Shown: positions 1 through 8,159, counted from the first letter of the stretch. The stretch: DNA of 16,911 nucleotides from Bordetella parapertussis (GCA_945906975.1 CAMDRY010000027.1:1-16911), one strand, 5' to 3'. Notes: generated from the letters alone by a model not told the origin. Made by a program: numbers and translations.

Positions 1-1
1 C

Positions 2-1330
2 GAGGACCTGGAAGCGAACTCCAAGGGCACGGAACACATCGGCAAAACCGGACTAGAGCAAAAATACGAGAAAGAACTGCACGGCGGCACCGGCTATGAG
101 CAGGTCGAGGTCGACGCCGGCGGTCGCGGCGTGCGCACGCTGTCGCGCACACCACCCACTTCGGGCAACAACCTCGTGCTCACACTCGATATCAAGCTAC
201 AGGAGGTCGCTGAAATGGCCTTTGGCGAGATGCGCGGCGCACTGGTCGCGATCGAACCCTCCACCGGCGGCGTGCTCGCCTTCGTATCAAAACCCGGCTT
301 CGATCCCAACCTGTTCGTCGACGGCATTGATCCGGCCAGCTGGGCGGCGCTCAACACCTCCCCCGACATGCCGCTAGTCAACCGCGCCCTTGCCGGCACC
401 TATCCGCCCGGGTCGACCTTCAAGCCGTTCATGGCACTGGCAGCGCTTTCACTGGGCAAAAGAACACCGTCGCAGGCGATCAGCGATCCTGGCTACTTCA
501 ATTTCGGCGGGCACCGCTTCCGTGACGACAAGGTCGGCGGCCACGGCGTGGTCGACATGTACAAATCCATCGTCGTATCCTGCGACACCTACTACTACCA
601 GCTGGCCAACGACCTTGGCATCGACAATATTTCGGGCTTTATGAAGCACCTCGGTTTTGGCAGCCGCAGCGGCATCGACCTCGAGGGCGAGGCAGCCGGC
701 GTGCTGCCATCCCAACAATGGAAGCAAAACCGCTTCCGCCGGCCCGAGCAACAAAAATGGTACGCCGGCGAAACCATTTCGGTCGGCATCGGGCAGGGCT
801 ACAACGCGTACACACCGTTGCAACTGGCGCAGGCGGTTGCAACGCTCGCCTCCGGCGGCACGGTGTACAAACCACACCTCGTCAACTACATCGAGAACAT
901 CAAGACCGGCGAGCGCGGCTACATCGAGCCGCGCCCTGTCGGGACGCTGCCGGCCAAACCCGAACACATCGAGATCATCAAGCAGGCGATGATAGGCGTG
1001 AACAAGGAAGGGACCGGAGCGCGCGCCTTTGCCGGCGCGGAGTATGTGAGTGCGGGCAAAACCGGCACCGCCCAGGTCATCGCCATCAAACAAAATGAAA
1101 AATACGACGAAAAACGCATCAACGAGCGCCATCGCGACCATGCCCTGTTCATCGCCTTCGCGCCGGCGGACAGCCCGAAAATCGCGCTGGCAGTAGTGGT
1201 CGAGAACGGCGGCTTCGGTGCGCGCGCCGCCGCACCGATCGCCCGCCTGGTGCTCGACTACTATCTGCTGGGCAAGGTGCCCAAGAAACCCGCCACCCCG
1301 GACTCGGTGCGCAAGGACGGCGATGATTGA
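2..1330 (+). CDS. mrdA: Penicillin-binding protein 2 (peptidoglycan D,D-transpeptidase), 5' partial
   Basis: This is the C-terminal 442 residues of PBP2, the class B transpeptidase that cross-links peptidoglycan during side-wall elongation, anchored in the inner membrane and facing the periplasm. The frame is open from base 2, so the N-terminal membrane anchor and part of the dimerisation domain lie outside the window. The visible start resembles the conserved PBP2 stretch HIGKTGLEQKYEKELHG followed by a VDAGGR motif. All three penicillin-binding motifs are present: STFK with the nucleophilic serine at bases 413-415, SCD (the SxN-type motif) at 578-586, and KTGT at 1058-1069. The stop codon overlaps the start of rodA by 8 bases, which implies translational coupling with its SEDS partner. 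A GTG at 131 is in frame, but conserved coding sequence continues upstream of it, so it is not the start. Confidence 0.96.
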   Translation, partial: EDLEANSKGTEHIGKTGLEQKYEKELHGGTGYEQVEVDAGGRGVRTLSRTPPTSGNNLVLTLDIKLQEVAEMAFGEMRGALVAIEPSTGGVLAFVSKPGFDPNLFVDGIDPASWAALNTSPDMPLVNRALAGTYPPGSTFKPFMALAALSLGKRTPSQAISDPGYFNFGGHRFRDDKVGGHGVVDMYKSIVVSCDTYYYQLANDLGIDNISGFMKHLGFGSRSGIDLEGEAAGVLPSQQWKQNRFRRPEQQKWYAGETISVGIGQGYNAYTPLQLAQAVATLASGGTVYKPHLVNYIENIKTGERGYIEPRPVGTLPAKPEHIEIIKQAMIGVNKEGTGARAFAGAEYVSAGKTGTAQVIAIKQNEKYDEKRINERHRDHALFIAFAPADSPKIALAVVVENGGFGARAAAPIARLVLDYYLLGKVPKKPATPDSVRKDGDD

Positions 1331-2417
1331 TCTACTCTGGCGCCGCTTCACCGACAAGATAGACGGCCCGCTGTTCAGCATCGCGCTGACCATCCTGATG
1401 CTGGGCATGCTCACGCTCTACAGTGCCGCCTATGAGACGCCCAATCGCATCGGGGCACAGTTGGCCAACATCGCTTTCGCCATGGTGGTGATGTGGGTGG
1501 CGGCACAAATCCCGCCGCAAACGCTGATGCGCTTGGCGCCGCCGCTTTACATCATGGCCGTCATGCTGCTCATTGCAGTGGCGTTGTTTGGCGATATCCG
1601 CAACGGCGCACGGCGCTGGCTCAACCTGGGCTTCATCAGCATCCAGCCATCGGAAATCATGAAAATCGCCATGCCACTGATGCTTGCCTGGTATTTTCAC
1701 AAATACGAGGCGATGCTGCGCCTGCGCGACTTTGTCGTCGCCGGAATACTGCTCGCCATCCCGACCTTCCTGATAGCCCGCCAGCCCGACCTTGGTACGG
1801 CCCTGCTGGTGGCCGCATCGGGTTTTTATGTCATTTTTCTCGCTGGACTGTCCTGGAGAATCATCATCGGCATGGGCGTTGCAGGAATGGCCAGCACGCC
1901 CCTGCTGTGGTCGATGTTGCATGACTACCAGCGGCGGCGCATTCTTACGCTGATCGATCCATCCAGCGATCCGCTGGGTGCCGGTTACCACATCATCCAG
2001 TCGACCATAGCCGTCGGCTCGGGCGGCATTTTCGGCAAGGGCTGGCTCAAGGGCACGCAGACACACTTGGAATTCATCCCAGAGCGCTCCACCGATTTCA
2101 TCTTCGCCGTGTTCTCCGAGGAGTTCGGGCTGCTTGGCAACATCGTGCTGCTGATGCTCTACCTTGCGCTGATTGCACGCGGACTGATGATCGCCGCCAA
2201 TGCGCCGACATTTTTTGCACGCCTGATTTCCGGCGCCATCATCCTGACCTTTTTCACCTACGCCTTCGTCAACATGGGCATGGTCAGCGGCGTGCTGCCG
2301 GTGGTCGGCGTGCCGCTGCCGCTAGTCTCGTACGGCGGCACCGCGCTAGCCGCGCTGTACCTTGGACTGGGGATGCTGATGAGCATGCAAAGGCACCGCA
2401 AACTGGTGCAAACCTGA
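1323..2417 (+). CDS. rodA: Rod shape-determining protein RodA (SEDS peptidoglycan glycosyltransferase)
   Basis: The product is a 364-residue polytopic inner-membrane protein of the FtsW/RodA/SpoVE (SEDS) family. It polymerises lipid II into glycan strands together with PBP2 in the elongasome. The length matches known RodA proteins (about 370 residues). Family signatures include PSEIMKIAMPLMLAWY near residue 110, RQPDLGTALLVAASG near 155, ERSTDFIFAVFSEEFG near 255 and VSYGGTALAALYLGLG near the C-terminus. The ATG at 1323 was chosen because it overlaps the mrdA stop, as is usual for this gene pair; an open frame continues upstream but is out of phase with the mrdA reading frame and is not conserved. 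Its TGA stop shares one base with the rlpA ATG (TGATG at 2415-2419). Confidence 0.96.
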   Translation: MIDLLWRRFTDKIDGPLFSIALTILMLGMLTLYSAAYETPNRIGAQLANIAFAMVVMWVAAQIPPQTLMRLAPPLYIMAVMLLIAVALFGDIRNGARRWLNLGFISIQPSEIMKIAMPLMLAWYFHKYEAMLRLRDFVVAGILLAIPTFLIARQPDLGTALLVAASGFYVIFLAGLSWRIIIGMGVAGMASTPLLWSMLHDYQRRRILTLIDPSSDPLGAGYHIIQSTIAVGSGGIFGKGWLKGTQTHLEFIPERSTDFIFAVFSEEFGLLGNIVLLMLYLALIARGLMIAANAPTFFARLISGAIILTFFTYAFVNMGMVSGVLPVVGVPLPLVSYGGTALAALYLGLGMLMSMQRHRKLVQT

Positions 2418-3550
2418 TGCGAAAAATAATCTTCCCGCCCCTTTATTGGCACGACAGCGGCATAAAAGCGCGGCCAGTGCTCCCGGTTTGGGCGCTGGTT
2501 TGGGCGCTGGCTTTGGCGCTGCTTGGCGGCTGCCACGGCCTCATCACCAGCACACCGGTGGTGGAGCGCGCAACGGAGGTGCAAAAACCGGCCAAAGCGA
2601 CGGCCACCCCGGCAAAGCGTGGCGGCGGCTACTACCAGGACGATGGACCGGGCGAGAACGCTCCGGTCGATTTGGCGGCCATCCCCGATGCAGAACCCAA
2701 GGCCGAGCCACTGCACCGTTTCGCCAATAATCCCTATACCGTGTTCGGCCAGGATTACCAACCGGCGCGAGAGCTGCGGGCGTTCCGGCAAAGCGGCGTT
2801 GGCAGCTGGTACGGGCGCAAATTCCACGGCCAGCGCACCTCCAGCGGCGAACCCTACGACATGTACGCGATGACCGCCGCTCACCCGACGCTGCCAATTC
2901 CGAGCTACGCACGCGTGACCAGTTTGGTGACGCAAAAGTCGGTCATCGTGCGCGTCAATGACCGCGGCCCCTTCCATTCGGGCCGCATCATCGATTTGTC
3001 CTACACCGCAGCCGCCAAACTGGGCTACGTCAACCAAGGCAGCACACAAGTTTCGGTCGAGCAAATCCTGCCCCAGGACATGCCCGACATCGTCGCCCGG
3101 CAGCGCGGCCAGCTGCTCGCCCAGCCCGATGCGGCGCCCGAAACCCAGATCAAGGTCGCAGACACAAACAACAGCGCGGCGGTCGAGTCCCGGCCCACGC
3201 AAGAGCCCCCCAGGCCCGCGCCGCAATCCCCAAAAACACCGCGACAAGCGGCGGTGCGCACAGCAGCATTACCGCCGGCCGCGCCAGCGCCGGCACAAAT
3301 TCCCGTGGCCGCCGAACGCGGCGGGATTTATTTGCAATTAGGTGCGTTTTCGGCGCGAGAGAATGCCGAAAATTTCCGCACGCGTGTTTATCAGCAACTT
3401 TCCTGGTTGGACAAGGCCGTGGAAATCTTTCAGCGTGAGGGCGTATTTCGGCTGCACCTTGGCCCTTATCGCGATCGCGCAGAGGCCAACACCGCTGCCG
3501 AGCAAATCCGTGAAAACCTCGCCTTCAAGCCGGTTCTTATACTGCGCTGA
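2417..3550 (+). CDS. rlpA: RlpA-like septal lipoprotein (lytic transglycosylase) with SPOR domain
   Basis: This is a 377-residue predicted outer-membrane lipoprotein. The N-terminus has a hydrophobic segment ending in a lipobox (ALLGGC, lipidated Cys39). Residues about 126-216 form the double-psi beta-barrel domain of RlpA, beginning GVGSWYG and containing the conserved SSGEPYD and VNDRGPF segments that hold the acidic residues needed for activity in active homologues. A proline- and alanine-rich linker of about 80 residues follows. A C-terminal SPOR domain (about 302-377, starting GIYLQLGAFSARENAENF) should bind denuded glycan at division sites. In homologues RlpA cleaves glycan strands lacking stem peptides. 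The gene is translationally coupled to rodA. The lipoprotein signal is long (38 residues), but no better in-frame start is visible. Confidence 0.93.
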   Translation: MRKIIFPPLYWHDSGIKARPVLPVWALVWALALALLGGCHGLITSTPVVERATEVQKPAKATATPAKRGGGYYQDDGPGENAPVDLAAIPDAEPKAEPLHRFANNPYTVFGQDYQPARELRAFRQSGVGSWYGRKFHGQRTSSGEPYDMYAMTAAHPTLPIPSYARVTSLVTQKSVIVRVNDRGPFHSGRIIDLSYTAAAKLGYVNQGSTQVSVEQILPQDMPDIVARQRGQLLAQPDAAPETQIKVADTNNSAAVESRPTQEPPRPAPQSPKTPRQAAVRTAALPPAAPAPAQIPVAAERGGIYLQLGAFSARENAENFRTRVYQQLSWLDKAVEIFQREGVFRLHLGPYRDRAEANTAAEQIRENLAFKPVLILR

Positions 3551-3573
3551 GCCGGTGATGACAGATTGCCGGC

Positions 3574-3582
3574 TGGTATAAT
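3574..3582 (+). promoter_or_regulatory. Extended -10 promoter for dacC
   Basis: The nine bases TGGTATAAT contain a perfect TATAAT (3577-3582) preceded by the TGn extended -10 element, 21 bases before the dacC ATG. No good -35 hexamer lies at normal spacing; ATGACA at 3558-3563 is too close. The expected transcript would have a leader of roughly 15 bases. This suggests that dacC and the genes after it can be transcribed separately from the mrdA-rodA-rlpA unit. Confidence 0.65.
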
Positions 3583-3603
3583 TTCAATTTAGCAGTTGGT
3601 CCC

Positions 3604-4737
3604 ATGCGCCGTTCCCTCGCACTGCTGTTTTCCGTCCTCCCCCTTTTGTTCGCACACCCCGGCCTTGCCCAGATACCGGCACCCGCGGTGGCGGCGAAAG
3701 CCTGGTTGCTGCTGGATGTCTCCAGCGGCCAGTTGATCGCCAGCCAGGCTGCCAACGACCGCTTCGAGCCGGCATCCCTGACAAAGCTGATGACCGCTTA
3801 CATCGCGTTCGCGGCGATCAAGAACAAGCAACTCACGCTAACCCAGGCCGTCCCGGTATCTGAAAAAGCCTGGCGGGCCCAGGGGTCGCGCATGTTCATC
3901 GACCCGAAGAACCCGGTCACCGTAGAGGAACTGCTGCGCGGCATGATCGTGCAATCAGGCAATGACGCCTGCATCGCACTGTCCGAGGCCATTGCCGGAT
4001 CGGAGGAGTCCTTCGCCCATTTGATGAACAAGGAAGCGGCGCGCCTTGGCATGAAAAACACGCACTTCACCAACTCCAACGGCCTGCCCGATCCGCAGCA
4101 TTACTCCAGCGCACAGGATCTTGCGCTGCTCGCATCGGCACTGATCCGCGATTTTCCGGAGTTCTACGCGCAGCTGTATTCCATGAAAGAATACCGCTAC
4201 AACAACATCACCCAGCAAAACCGCAACCGCCTGCTATGGCTGGACCCGAACGTGGACGGCATGAAAACCGGTTTTACCGACAACGCCGGCTATTGTCTCG
4301 TCGCCTCGGCCAAGCGTGGTCCGCGCCGGCTGCTCTCGGTGGTGCTTGGCACCACCTCGGACTCGATGCGCGCCCAAGAGAGCCAGAAGTTGCTCAATTA
4401 CGGCTTCCAGTTCTATGACAACGTGCGGCTGTATGAAAAAAACCAGACGGTGAGTTCGCTGGAGGTCTGGAAAGGCAGTGAAAACCGCCTCAAGGCCGGT
4501 TTCCAGTCGGACATGTTTGTGACGCTGCCGCGAGGACAAAGCGACAAGGTCAAGGCCGAATTCGTCAGCCAGCAGCCCTTGGTCGCGCCGATCAGCGCGG
4601 GCCAGCGCGTCGGTACCCTGCGGGTGATGGTGGAGGGCGGACTGCTCGCGGAGTATCCTGTCGTTGCCCTCGAGAACATCGGTCTTGCCGGGTATTTCGG
4701 GCGCATCTGGGACACCTTCAGATTGTGGTTCAAATAG
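3604..4737 (+). CDS. dacC: D-alanyl-D-alanine carboxypeptidase (PBP5/6 family)
   Basis: The product is a 377-residue periplasmic D,D-carboxypeptidase that removes the terminal D-alanine from peptidoglycan pentapeptides and so limits cross-linking. A Sec signal peptide is visible (RRSLALLFSVLPLLFAHPGLA, with cleavage near GLA-Q). The active-site motifs are intact: SLTK (Ser58, Lys61), SGN (118-120) and KTG (221-223). A PBP5-type C-terminal beta domain follows, and the last residues (YFGRIWDTFRLWFK) look like the amphipathic helix that anchors PBP5/6 proteins to the inner membrane. The symbol is given by family; dacA would be equally reasonable. The ATG at 3604 follows an extended -10 promoter and has no clear Shine-Dalgarno. 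The next gene is an aminotransferase that may use the released D-alanine. Confidence 0.95.
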   Translation: MRRSLALLFSVLPLLFAHPGLAQIPAPAVAAKAWLLLDVSSGQLIASQAANDRFEPASLTKLMTAYIAFAAIKNKQLTLTQAVPVSEKAWRAQGSRMFIDPKNPVTVEELLRGMIVQSGNDACIALSEAIAGSEESFAHLMNKEAARLGMKNTHFTNSNGLPDPQHYSSAQDLALLASALIRDFPEFYAQLYSMKEYRYNNITQQNRNRLLWLDPNVDGMKTGFTDNAGYCLVASAKRGPRRLLSVVLGTTSDSMRAQESQKLLNYGFQFYDNVRLYEKNQTVSSLEVWKGSENRLKAGFQSDMFVTLPRGQSDKVKAEFVSQQPLVAPISAGQRVGTLRVMVEGGLLAEYPVVALENIGLAGYFGRIWDTFRLWFK

Positions 4738-4748
4738 CACAAACCCGG

Positions 4749-4764
4749 CGCGGGTGTCCCCGCG
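4749..4764 (+). other. GC-rich hairpin between dacC and the aminotransferase gene
   Basis: CGCGGG (4749-4754) and CCCGCG (4759-4764) are perfect inverted arms around a TGTC loop. They lie 12 bases after the dacC stop and about 35 bases before the next start. No T-run follows, so this is not a standard intrinsic terminator. It could be a processing or attenuation hairpin, or chance in a GC-rich spacer. Confidence 0.35.
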
Positions 4765-4798
4765 GGGGCCAGATGTTCTCATTGATCAGGAGCTGAGC

Positions 4799-5668
4799 AT
4801 GACGGTCTATCTCAACGGCGAGTTCATGGCGCGCGAAGAGGCGAAAATCTCCGTCTTCGATCGCGGTTTCATGTTTGGCGACGGCGTTTACGAAGTCACG
4901 CCGGTTTATGGCAGACAGCCGTTCCGTCTGCGCCAGCATCTCGAGCGCTTGGAACGCAGCCTCGCAGAGATCCGCCTGCACAATCCGCTGAGCATGGCGC
5001 AGTGGACCGAGCTTGCGATGCAGTTGGTGGCGAAAAATCCATGGGACAACCAGGGTATTTACATGCAGGTCACGCGCGGCGTTGCGCCACGCGACCATGT
5101 CTTTCCGAAAAAGACCACGCCAACCGTGTTCATGATGTGCAACCAGTTGATGACGCCGCCGGACTCGTTTTACGAGGAAGGCGCCGATTGCATCAGCGCC
5201 CCCGACACGCGCTGGCTGCGCTGCCAGATCAAATCGACTTCGCTGCTGGGCAATGTGCTGGCAAGACAGGCCGCGGCCGATGTGGGCGCGCTCGAATGCA
5301 TCATGTTCCGCGACGGATTGCTCACCGAAGCCTCGGCCTGCAACGTCATGGTGGTGAAAAACGGGACCGTCCTCGCGCCACCGCAGGACAATCTGATCCT
5401 TCCTGGAATCACCTACAACGTCGCGCTCGAACTGATTCGCCTCAACAAGATTCCACTCGAGGAGCGCAAGGTGTCCGAGGCCGAGGTACGCGACGCCGAC
5501 GAGATCTGGCTCACCTCAACGACCAAGGAATTGATCCCGGTGGTAAAGCTCGACGGCAAGGCCGTGGGCCACGGTGCGGCGCAAGGCAAGCCGGGCGCCG
5601 TGTTCAAACGCATGCACACCTTGTTTGGCGCGCTGCGCAACAAAGAGTGCGCCCACGCCCATGTCTGA
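4799..5668 (+). CDS. dat: Class IV PLP-dependent aminotransferase, probable D-amino-acid (D-alanine) transaminase
   Basis: This 289-residue cytosolic enzyme belongs to fold-type IV PLP aminotransferases. The N-terminus (YLNGEFMAREEAKISVFDRG, then FGDGVYE) is typical of the family. The Schiff-base lysine is Lys145 in QIKSTSLLGNVLARQAA, the same number as in the characterised Bacillus D-amino-acid transaminase. Later signatures include TEASACNVMVV and LPGIT. D-amino-acid transaminases interconvert D-alanine and D-glutamate through their keto acids; the position beside dacC fits that role. A branched-chain aminotransferase (IlvE) or aminodeoxychorismate lyase is less likely but cannot be excluded by eye. 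The start at 4799 is fixed by AGGAG at 4788-4792, six bases upstream. The stop overlaps the DUF493 gene by 8 bases. Confidence 0.88.
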   Translation: MTVYLNGEFMAREEAKISVFDRGFMFGDGVYEVTPVYGRQPFRLRQHLERLERSLAEIRLHNPLSMAQWTELAMQLVAKNPWDNQGIYMQVTRGVAPRDHVFPKKTTPTVFMMCNQLMTPPDSFYEEGADCISAPDTRWLRCQIKSTSLLGNVLARQAAADVGALECIMFRDGLLTEASACNVMVVKNGTVLAPPQDNLILPGITYNVALELIRLNKIPLEERKVSEAEVRDADEIWLTSTTKELIPVVKLDGKAVGHGAAQGKPGAVFKRMHTLFGALRNKECAHAHV

Positions 5669-5945
5669 GTTGGAGAAGACGCCAGAACTCGAGTCGCTGC
5701 TCGCCTTCCCGACCGAGTTTCCGATCAAGATCATGGGACTGACGCAAGATGGCTTCGCGCAGACCATGGCCGGATTGGTCCGGCTGCATGCGCCTGACTT
5801 CGACGCATCGACCATAGAAATGCGCTCCAGCCGCGAGGGCAAGTGGCTGTCGCTGACAGTAACCATCAACGCCACCTCGCGCGAGCAGCTCGACGGGCTG
5901 TACCAAGCGCTTTGCGACCACCCCATGGTCAAGATGGTTCTTTAG
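5661..5945 (+). CDS. ybeD: DUF493 (YbeD-like) protein
   Basis: This is a 94-residue cytosolic protein of the DUF493 family, the small alpha-beta (ACT-like) protein found next to lipB in many proteobacteria. Characteristic segments are FPTEFPIKIMGL near the N-terminus, SSREGKWLSLTVTINATSRE in the middle and LYQALCDHPMVKMVL at the end. Its biochemical role is not established; the constant link to lipB suggests a role connected with lipoate metabolism. The ATG at 5661 overlaps the end of the aminotransferase gene, giving coupled translation. Its TAG stop is followed immediately by an unusual repeat cluster that covers the start of lipB. Confidence 0.9.
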   Translation: MSELEKTPELESLLAFPTEFPIKIMGLTQDGFAQTMAGLVRLHAPDFDASTIEMRSSREGKWLSLTVTINATSREQLDGLYQALCDHPMVKMVL

Positions 5946-6644
5946 ATGGGGGTGAATGGTGAATCGGAAATGGTAAATCGTGGATCAGTGGCCGTGGCGC
6001 CGGCCCGTGCTGCGGACCGTTGCCCATTGCCCATTGCCCATTCCCCGGTCATCAAGCAGCTTGGCCTGGTCGATTACCTGCCCACCTATGAGGCAATGCG
6101 CCGCTTCAGCGCAGCGCGCGATGAAGGCAGTGCGGACGAAATCTGGACGCTGCAACATCCGCCGGTATTCACCGTGGGGCTTGCCGGGCGCGCAGAGCAC
6201 CTCCCGCGCTCGGGCGACATTCCGATCGAGCACATCGATCGCGGCGGGCAGATCACTTATCACGGCCCCGGCCAGGCGATTGTCTATCTGCTGCTCGATT
6301 TATCGCGCCGCGACCTCAAGGTCCGCCAGTTGGTGCAATTGGCGGAGCAGGCGGCGATCGACCTGCTGGCCGACTTCAATATCGGCGCCCAGCGCGTGGT
6401 GGGCGCCCCCGGGGTGTACGTGGCCGGCGCAAAAATTGCCGCCCTCGGCCTGCGTATTCGCAAGGGCTGTTGTTACCACGGCATTTCCCTCAACGTCGAC
6501 ATGGACCTCGCCCCCTTCTCTGCCATTGATCCGTGCGGCTTTCCCGGGCTGCGCGTGACGCAGGCCCGCGACCTGGGCATTACCGCCGGAACAGCAGAAA
6601 TCGGGGAACGACTTGCCGCCAAAGTGATCCAACACCTCCAATGA
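5946..6644 (+). CDS. lipB: Octanoyl-[acyl-carrier-protein]-protein N-octanoyltransferase; start uncertain
   Basis: LipB transfers octanoyl groups from acyl carrier protein to lipoyl domains, the first step of de novo lipoate synthesis. Counted from the first ATG (5946), the catalytic lysine is Lys163 in GAKIAALG and the nucleophilic cysteine is Cys197 in DPCGFPGL. Their 34-residue spacing equals that of Lys135 and Cys169 in E. coli. HPPVFTVG and [12 protein letters not shown] are also family signatures. Homology begins only at [10 protein letters not shown] (base 6048), so the first 34 codons are not LipB-like; they come from heptamer repeats. Possible starts are ATG 5946, ATG 5970, GTG 5988 and GTG 5994, none with a strong Shine-Dalgarno. 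The stop overlaps lipA (ATGA). Confidence 0.93.
   Translation: MGVNGESEMVNRGSVAVAPARAADRCPLPIAHSPVIKQLGLVDYLPTYEAMRRFSAARDEGSADEIWTLQHPPVFTVGLAGRAEHLPRSGDIPIEHIDRGGQITYHGPGQAIVYLLLDLSRRDLKVRQLVQLAEQAAIDLLADFNIGAQRVVGAPGVYVAGAKIAALGLRIRKGCCYHGISLNVDMDLAPFSAIDPCGFPGLRVTQARDLGITAGTAEIGERLAAKVIQHLQ
5956..6041. repeat. Heptamer repeat cluster in inverted orientation at the lipB start
   Basis: The left part (5956-5990) consists of five 7-base units in register: ATGGTGA, ATCGGAA, ATGGTAA, ATCGTGG and ATCAGTG. The right part (6021-6041) is three perfect tandem copies of TGCCCAT. The reverse complement of TGCCCAT (ATGGGCA) agrees with ATGGTGA at five of seven positions, so the two parts are a degenerate inverted pair separated by about 30 bases. 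Short heptanucleotide arrays of this kind are known from bacterial intergenic regions (STRR-like sequences). Here the array lies inside the apparent 5' coding end of lipB. Confidence 0.7.
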
Positions 6645-7606
6645 GCAGCGCAGACACCAAACAAAAAGGCCAATCCAAGACGGCACGCATCCCGATCAAG
6701 ATCGTGCCGGCGGAAAAGCTCAAGAAACCCGACTGGATCCGCGTGCGTGCGGCCTCGGACAATTCGCGTTTCACCGAAATCAAGCAGATCCTTAGGGAAA
6801 ACCGCCTTCACACGGTTTGTGAGGAAGCGTCCTGCCCCAATATCGGGGAATGCTTCGGCAAGGGCACGGCGACCTTCATGATCATGGGCGACAAGTGCAC
6901 ACGGCGCTGCCCGTTCTGCGATGTCGGTCACGGCCGACCCGACCCGCTCGACGCCGAGGAGCCGCTGCACCTGGCGCAGACAATCGCCGCGCTGCGGCTC
7001 TCTTATGTGGTCATCACCAGCGTCGACCGCGACGATCTGCGCGACGGCGGGGCCGGGCATTTTGTCGAATGCATCCGCGCCGTACGTGAACTTTCGCCGC
7101 AAACGCGCATCGAAGTGCTGGTGCCCGATTTCCGCGGGCGCATGGACAAGGCGCTCGAAATTCTCGACGGCGGACCGCCCGATGTGATGAACCACAACCT
7201 GGAAACGGTACCGCGTCTTTACAAGCAGGCACGCCCCGGCTCGGACTACCACCATTCACTCATGCTGCTGCAACAATTCAAGTCACGCCATCCGCAGGTG
7301 CCGACAAAATCCGGACTGATGGTCGGCCTGGGCGAAACCGACGAGGAAATCATCGCGGTAATGCGTGACATGCGCGAACACAAAGTCGACATGCTGACCA
7401 TTGGCCAGTACCTGCAGCCTTCGGCGCACCACCTGTCGGTGGAACGCTACGTACATCCCGATGTGTTTGCACGCTTTGAACGCGAAGCCACCGCACTGGG
7501 TTTCACCCACGCCGCCGTGGGTCCGATGGTGCGCTCGAGCTACCATGCCGACCAGCAGGCGCACGCCGCCGGCGTTCCCGGCGCGCTGGCCAAAGACACC
7601 GCATGA
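6641..7606 (+). CDS. lipA: Lipoyl synthase (radical SAM)
   Basis: LipA inserts two sulfur atoms into protein-bound octanoyl groups to give lipoyl cofactor. The 321-residue length equals that of E. coli LipA. Both iron-sulfur cluster sites are intact: the auxiliary-cluster cysteines Cys60, Cys65 and Cys71 ([12 protein letters not shown]) and the radical SAM motif Cys86, Cys90 and Cys93 (CTRRCPFC). The C-terminal RSSY motif, whose serine binds the auxiliary cluster, is present in VRSSYHAD. The frame stays open well upstream inside lipB, but the ATG at 6641 gives the family's normal N-terminus and overlaps the lipB stop by four bases. The stop overlaps the next gene's ATG. Confidence 0.97.
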   Translation: MSSADTKQKGQSKTARIPIKIVPAEKLKKPDWIRVRAASDNSRFTEIKQILRENRLHTVCEEASCPNIGECFGKGTATFMIMGDKCTRRCPFCDVGHGRPDPLDAEEPLHLAQTIAALRLSYVVITSVDRDDLRDGGAGHFVECIRAVRELSPQTRIEVLVPDFRGRMDKALEILDGGPPDVMNHNLETVPRLYKQARPGSDYHHSLMLLQQFKSRHPQVPTKSGLMVGLGETDEEIIAVMRDMREHKVDMLTIGQYLQPSAHHLSVERYVHPDVFARFEREATALGFTHAAVGPMVRSSYHADQQAHAAGVPGALAKDTA

Positions 7607-8121
7607 TGCGCGCCCGGTTGAAGCGCCGGTTGTTTGTCAACGGCATCGCGGCGGTGACCGCGGGTGCCGGCATGGCGGCGCTTGCCCCCGCCCTTGCCGC
7701 CAACATAGAGGCCGGCCAGCGCGCACCGGCGCTCGATATCAAACTACTCAACGGCAAAACGCTGGCAGCGAAACAATTGCAGGGCAAGGTCGTGGTGCAC
7801 ATGTACTGGGCGACTTGGTGCCCCTATTGCCGCGCCGACCTGCCCGAGATGCAGCGCATCTACCAATTGCTGCAACCGAAGGGCCTGGAGATCCTGGCGC
7901 TGTCGATCGACGAGAACGACAAGACGGTCCGTGATTTCTGGAAGGGAAAGAACTACAGCTTTCCGGCGGCCATGCGCAGCAACGCCTACTTCGAGCATTA
8001 CGGCCGTATCGGCACCACGCCAACCTACCTGATCGTCGACCGCGAGGGCATACTGCGCCAGCGCATCAACGGCGCACCCGAACCGGGTGTGATCGAGCAA
8101 CTGGTGGCAAAACTACTGTAA
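7603..8121 (+). CDS. TlpA/ResA-like periplasmic thioredoxin with Tat-like signal
   Basis: The product is a 172-residue thioredoxin-fold protein. Cys73 and Cys76 form the active site in ATWCPYC, and the cis-proline loop is [10 protein letters not shown]. The AhpC/TSA-TlpA subfamily is likely from the layout [29 protein letters not shown]. The N-terminus [20 protein letters not shown] has a twin-arginine pattern (RRLF followed by a weakly hydrophobic Gly/Ala segment) and a likely cleavage site near APALA-A, so Tat export to the periplasm is inferred. The likely role is thiol-disulfide exchange, for example in cytochrome c maturation; the substrate is unknown. ATG codons occur at 7603 and 7606; the first overlaps the lipA stop, suggesting the gene is the last in the lip operon. 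Confidence 0.87.
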   Translation: MMRARLKRRLFVNGIAAVTAGAGMAALAPALAANIEAGQRAPALDIKLLNGKTLAAKQLQGKVVVHMYWATWCPYCRADLPEMQRIYQLLQPKGLEILALSIDENDKTVRDFWKGKNYSFPAAMRSNAYFEHYGRIGTTPTYLIVDREGILRQRINGAPEPGVIEQLVAKLL

Positions 8122-8135
8122 GCCGCCCCGCTTGA

Positions 8136-8159
8136 ATTAGTGACAATTATGTCACTAAT
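8136..8159. promoter_or_regulatory. Perfect dyad between convergent genes
   Basis: Ten-base arms ATTAGTGACA (8136-8145) and TGTCACTAAT (8150-8159) are exact inverted repeats around the spacer ATTA. The dyad starts 15 bases after the stop of the plus-strand thioredoxin and ends 62 bases beyond the stop of the minus-strand one, in a spacer richer in A and T than its surroundings. As RNA it would fold into a 10-base-pair hairpin on either strand, but there is no T-run on either side. It could be a bidirectional terminator or processing signal, or a protein-binding site. Confidence 0.55.

Noticed and set aside
449..1414. Long open frame of 321 codons on the minus strand opposite mrdA
   Set aside because: It is antisense to a clearly conserved PBP2 frame, has no recognisable domain, and such shadow frames are common in GC-rich sequence.
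2258..3247. 329-codon minus-strand open frame opposite rodA and rlpA
   Set aside because: It lies antisense to two confident genes and has low-complexity, His/Arg-rich content without motifs.
4749..4764. Intrinsic terminator after dacC
   Set aside because: The stem is good, but no T-run follows, so it is listed only as a hairpin.
4664..4798. Upstream extension of the aminotransferase frame into the dacC end
   Set aside because: The family N-terminus begins at 4799 behind an AGGAG; the extension overlaps dacC and is not family-like.
6021..6041. CRISPR-like or phage repeat
   Set aside because: The three 7-base copies are directly abutting with no spacers, and no cas, integrase or tRNA gene is near.
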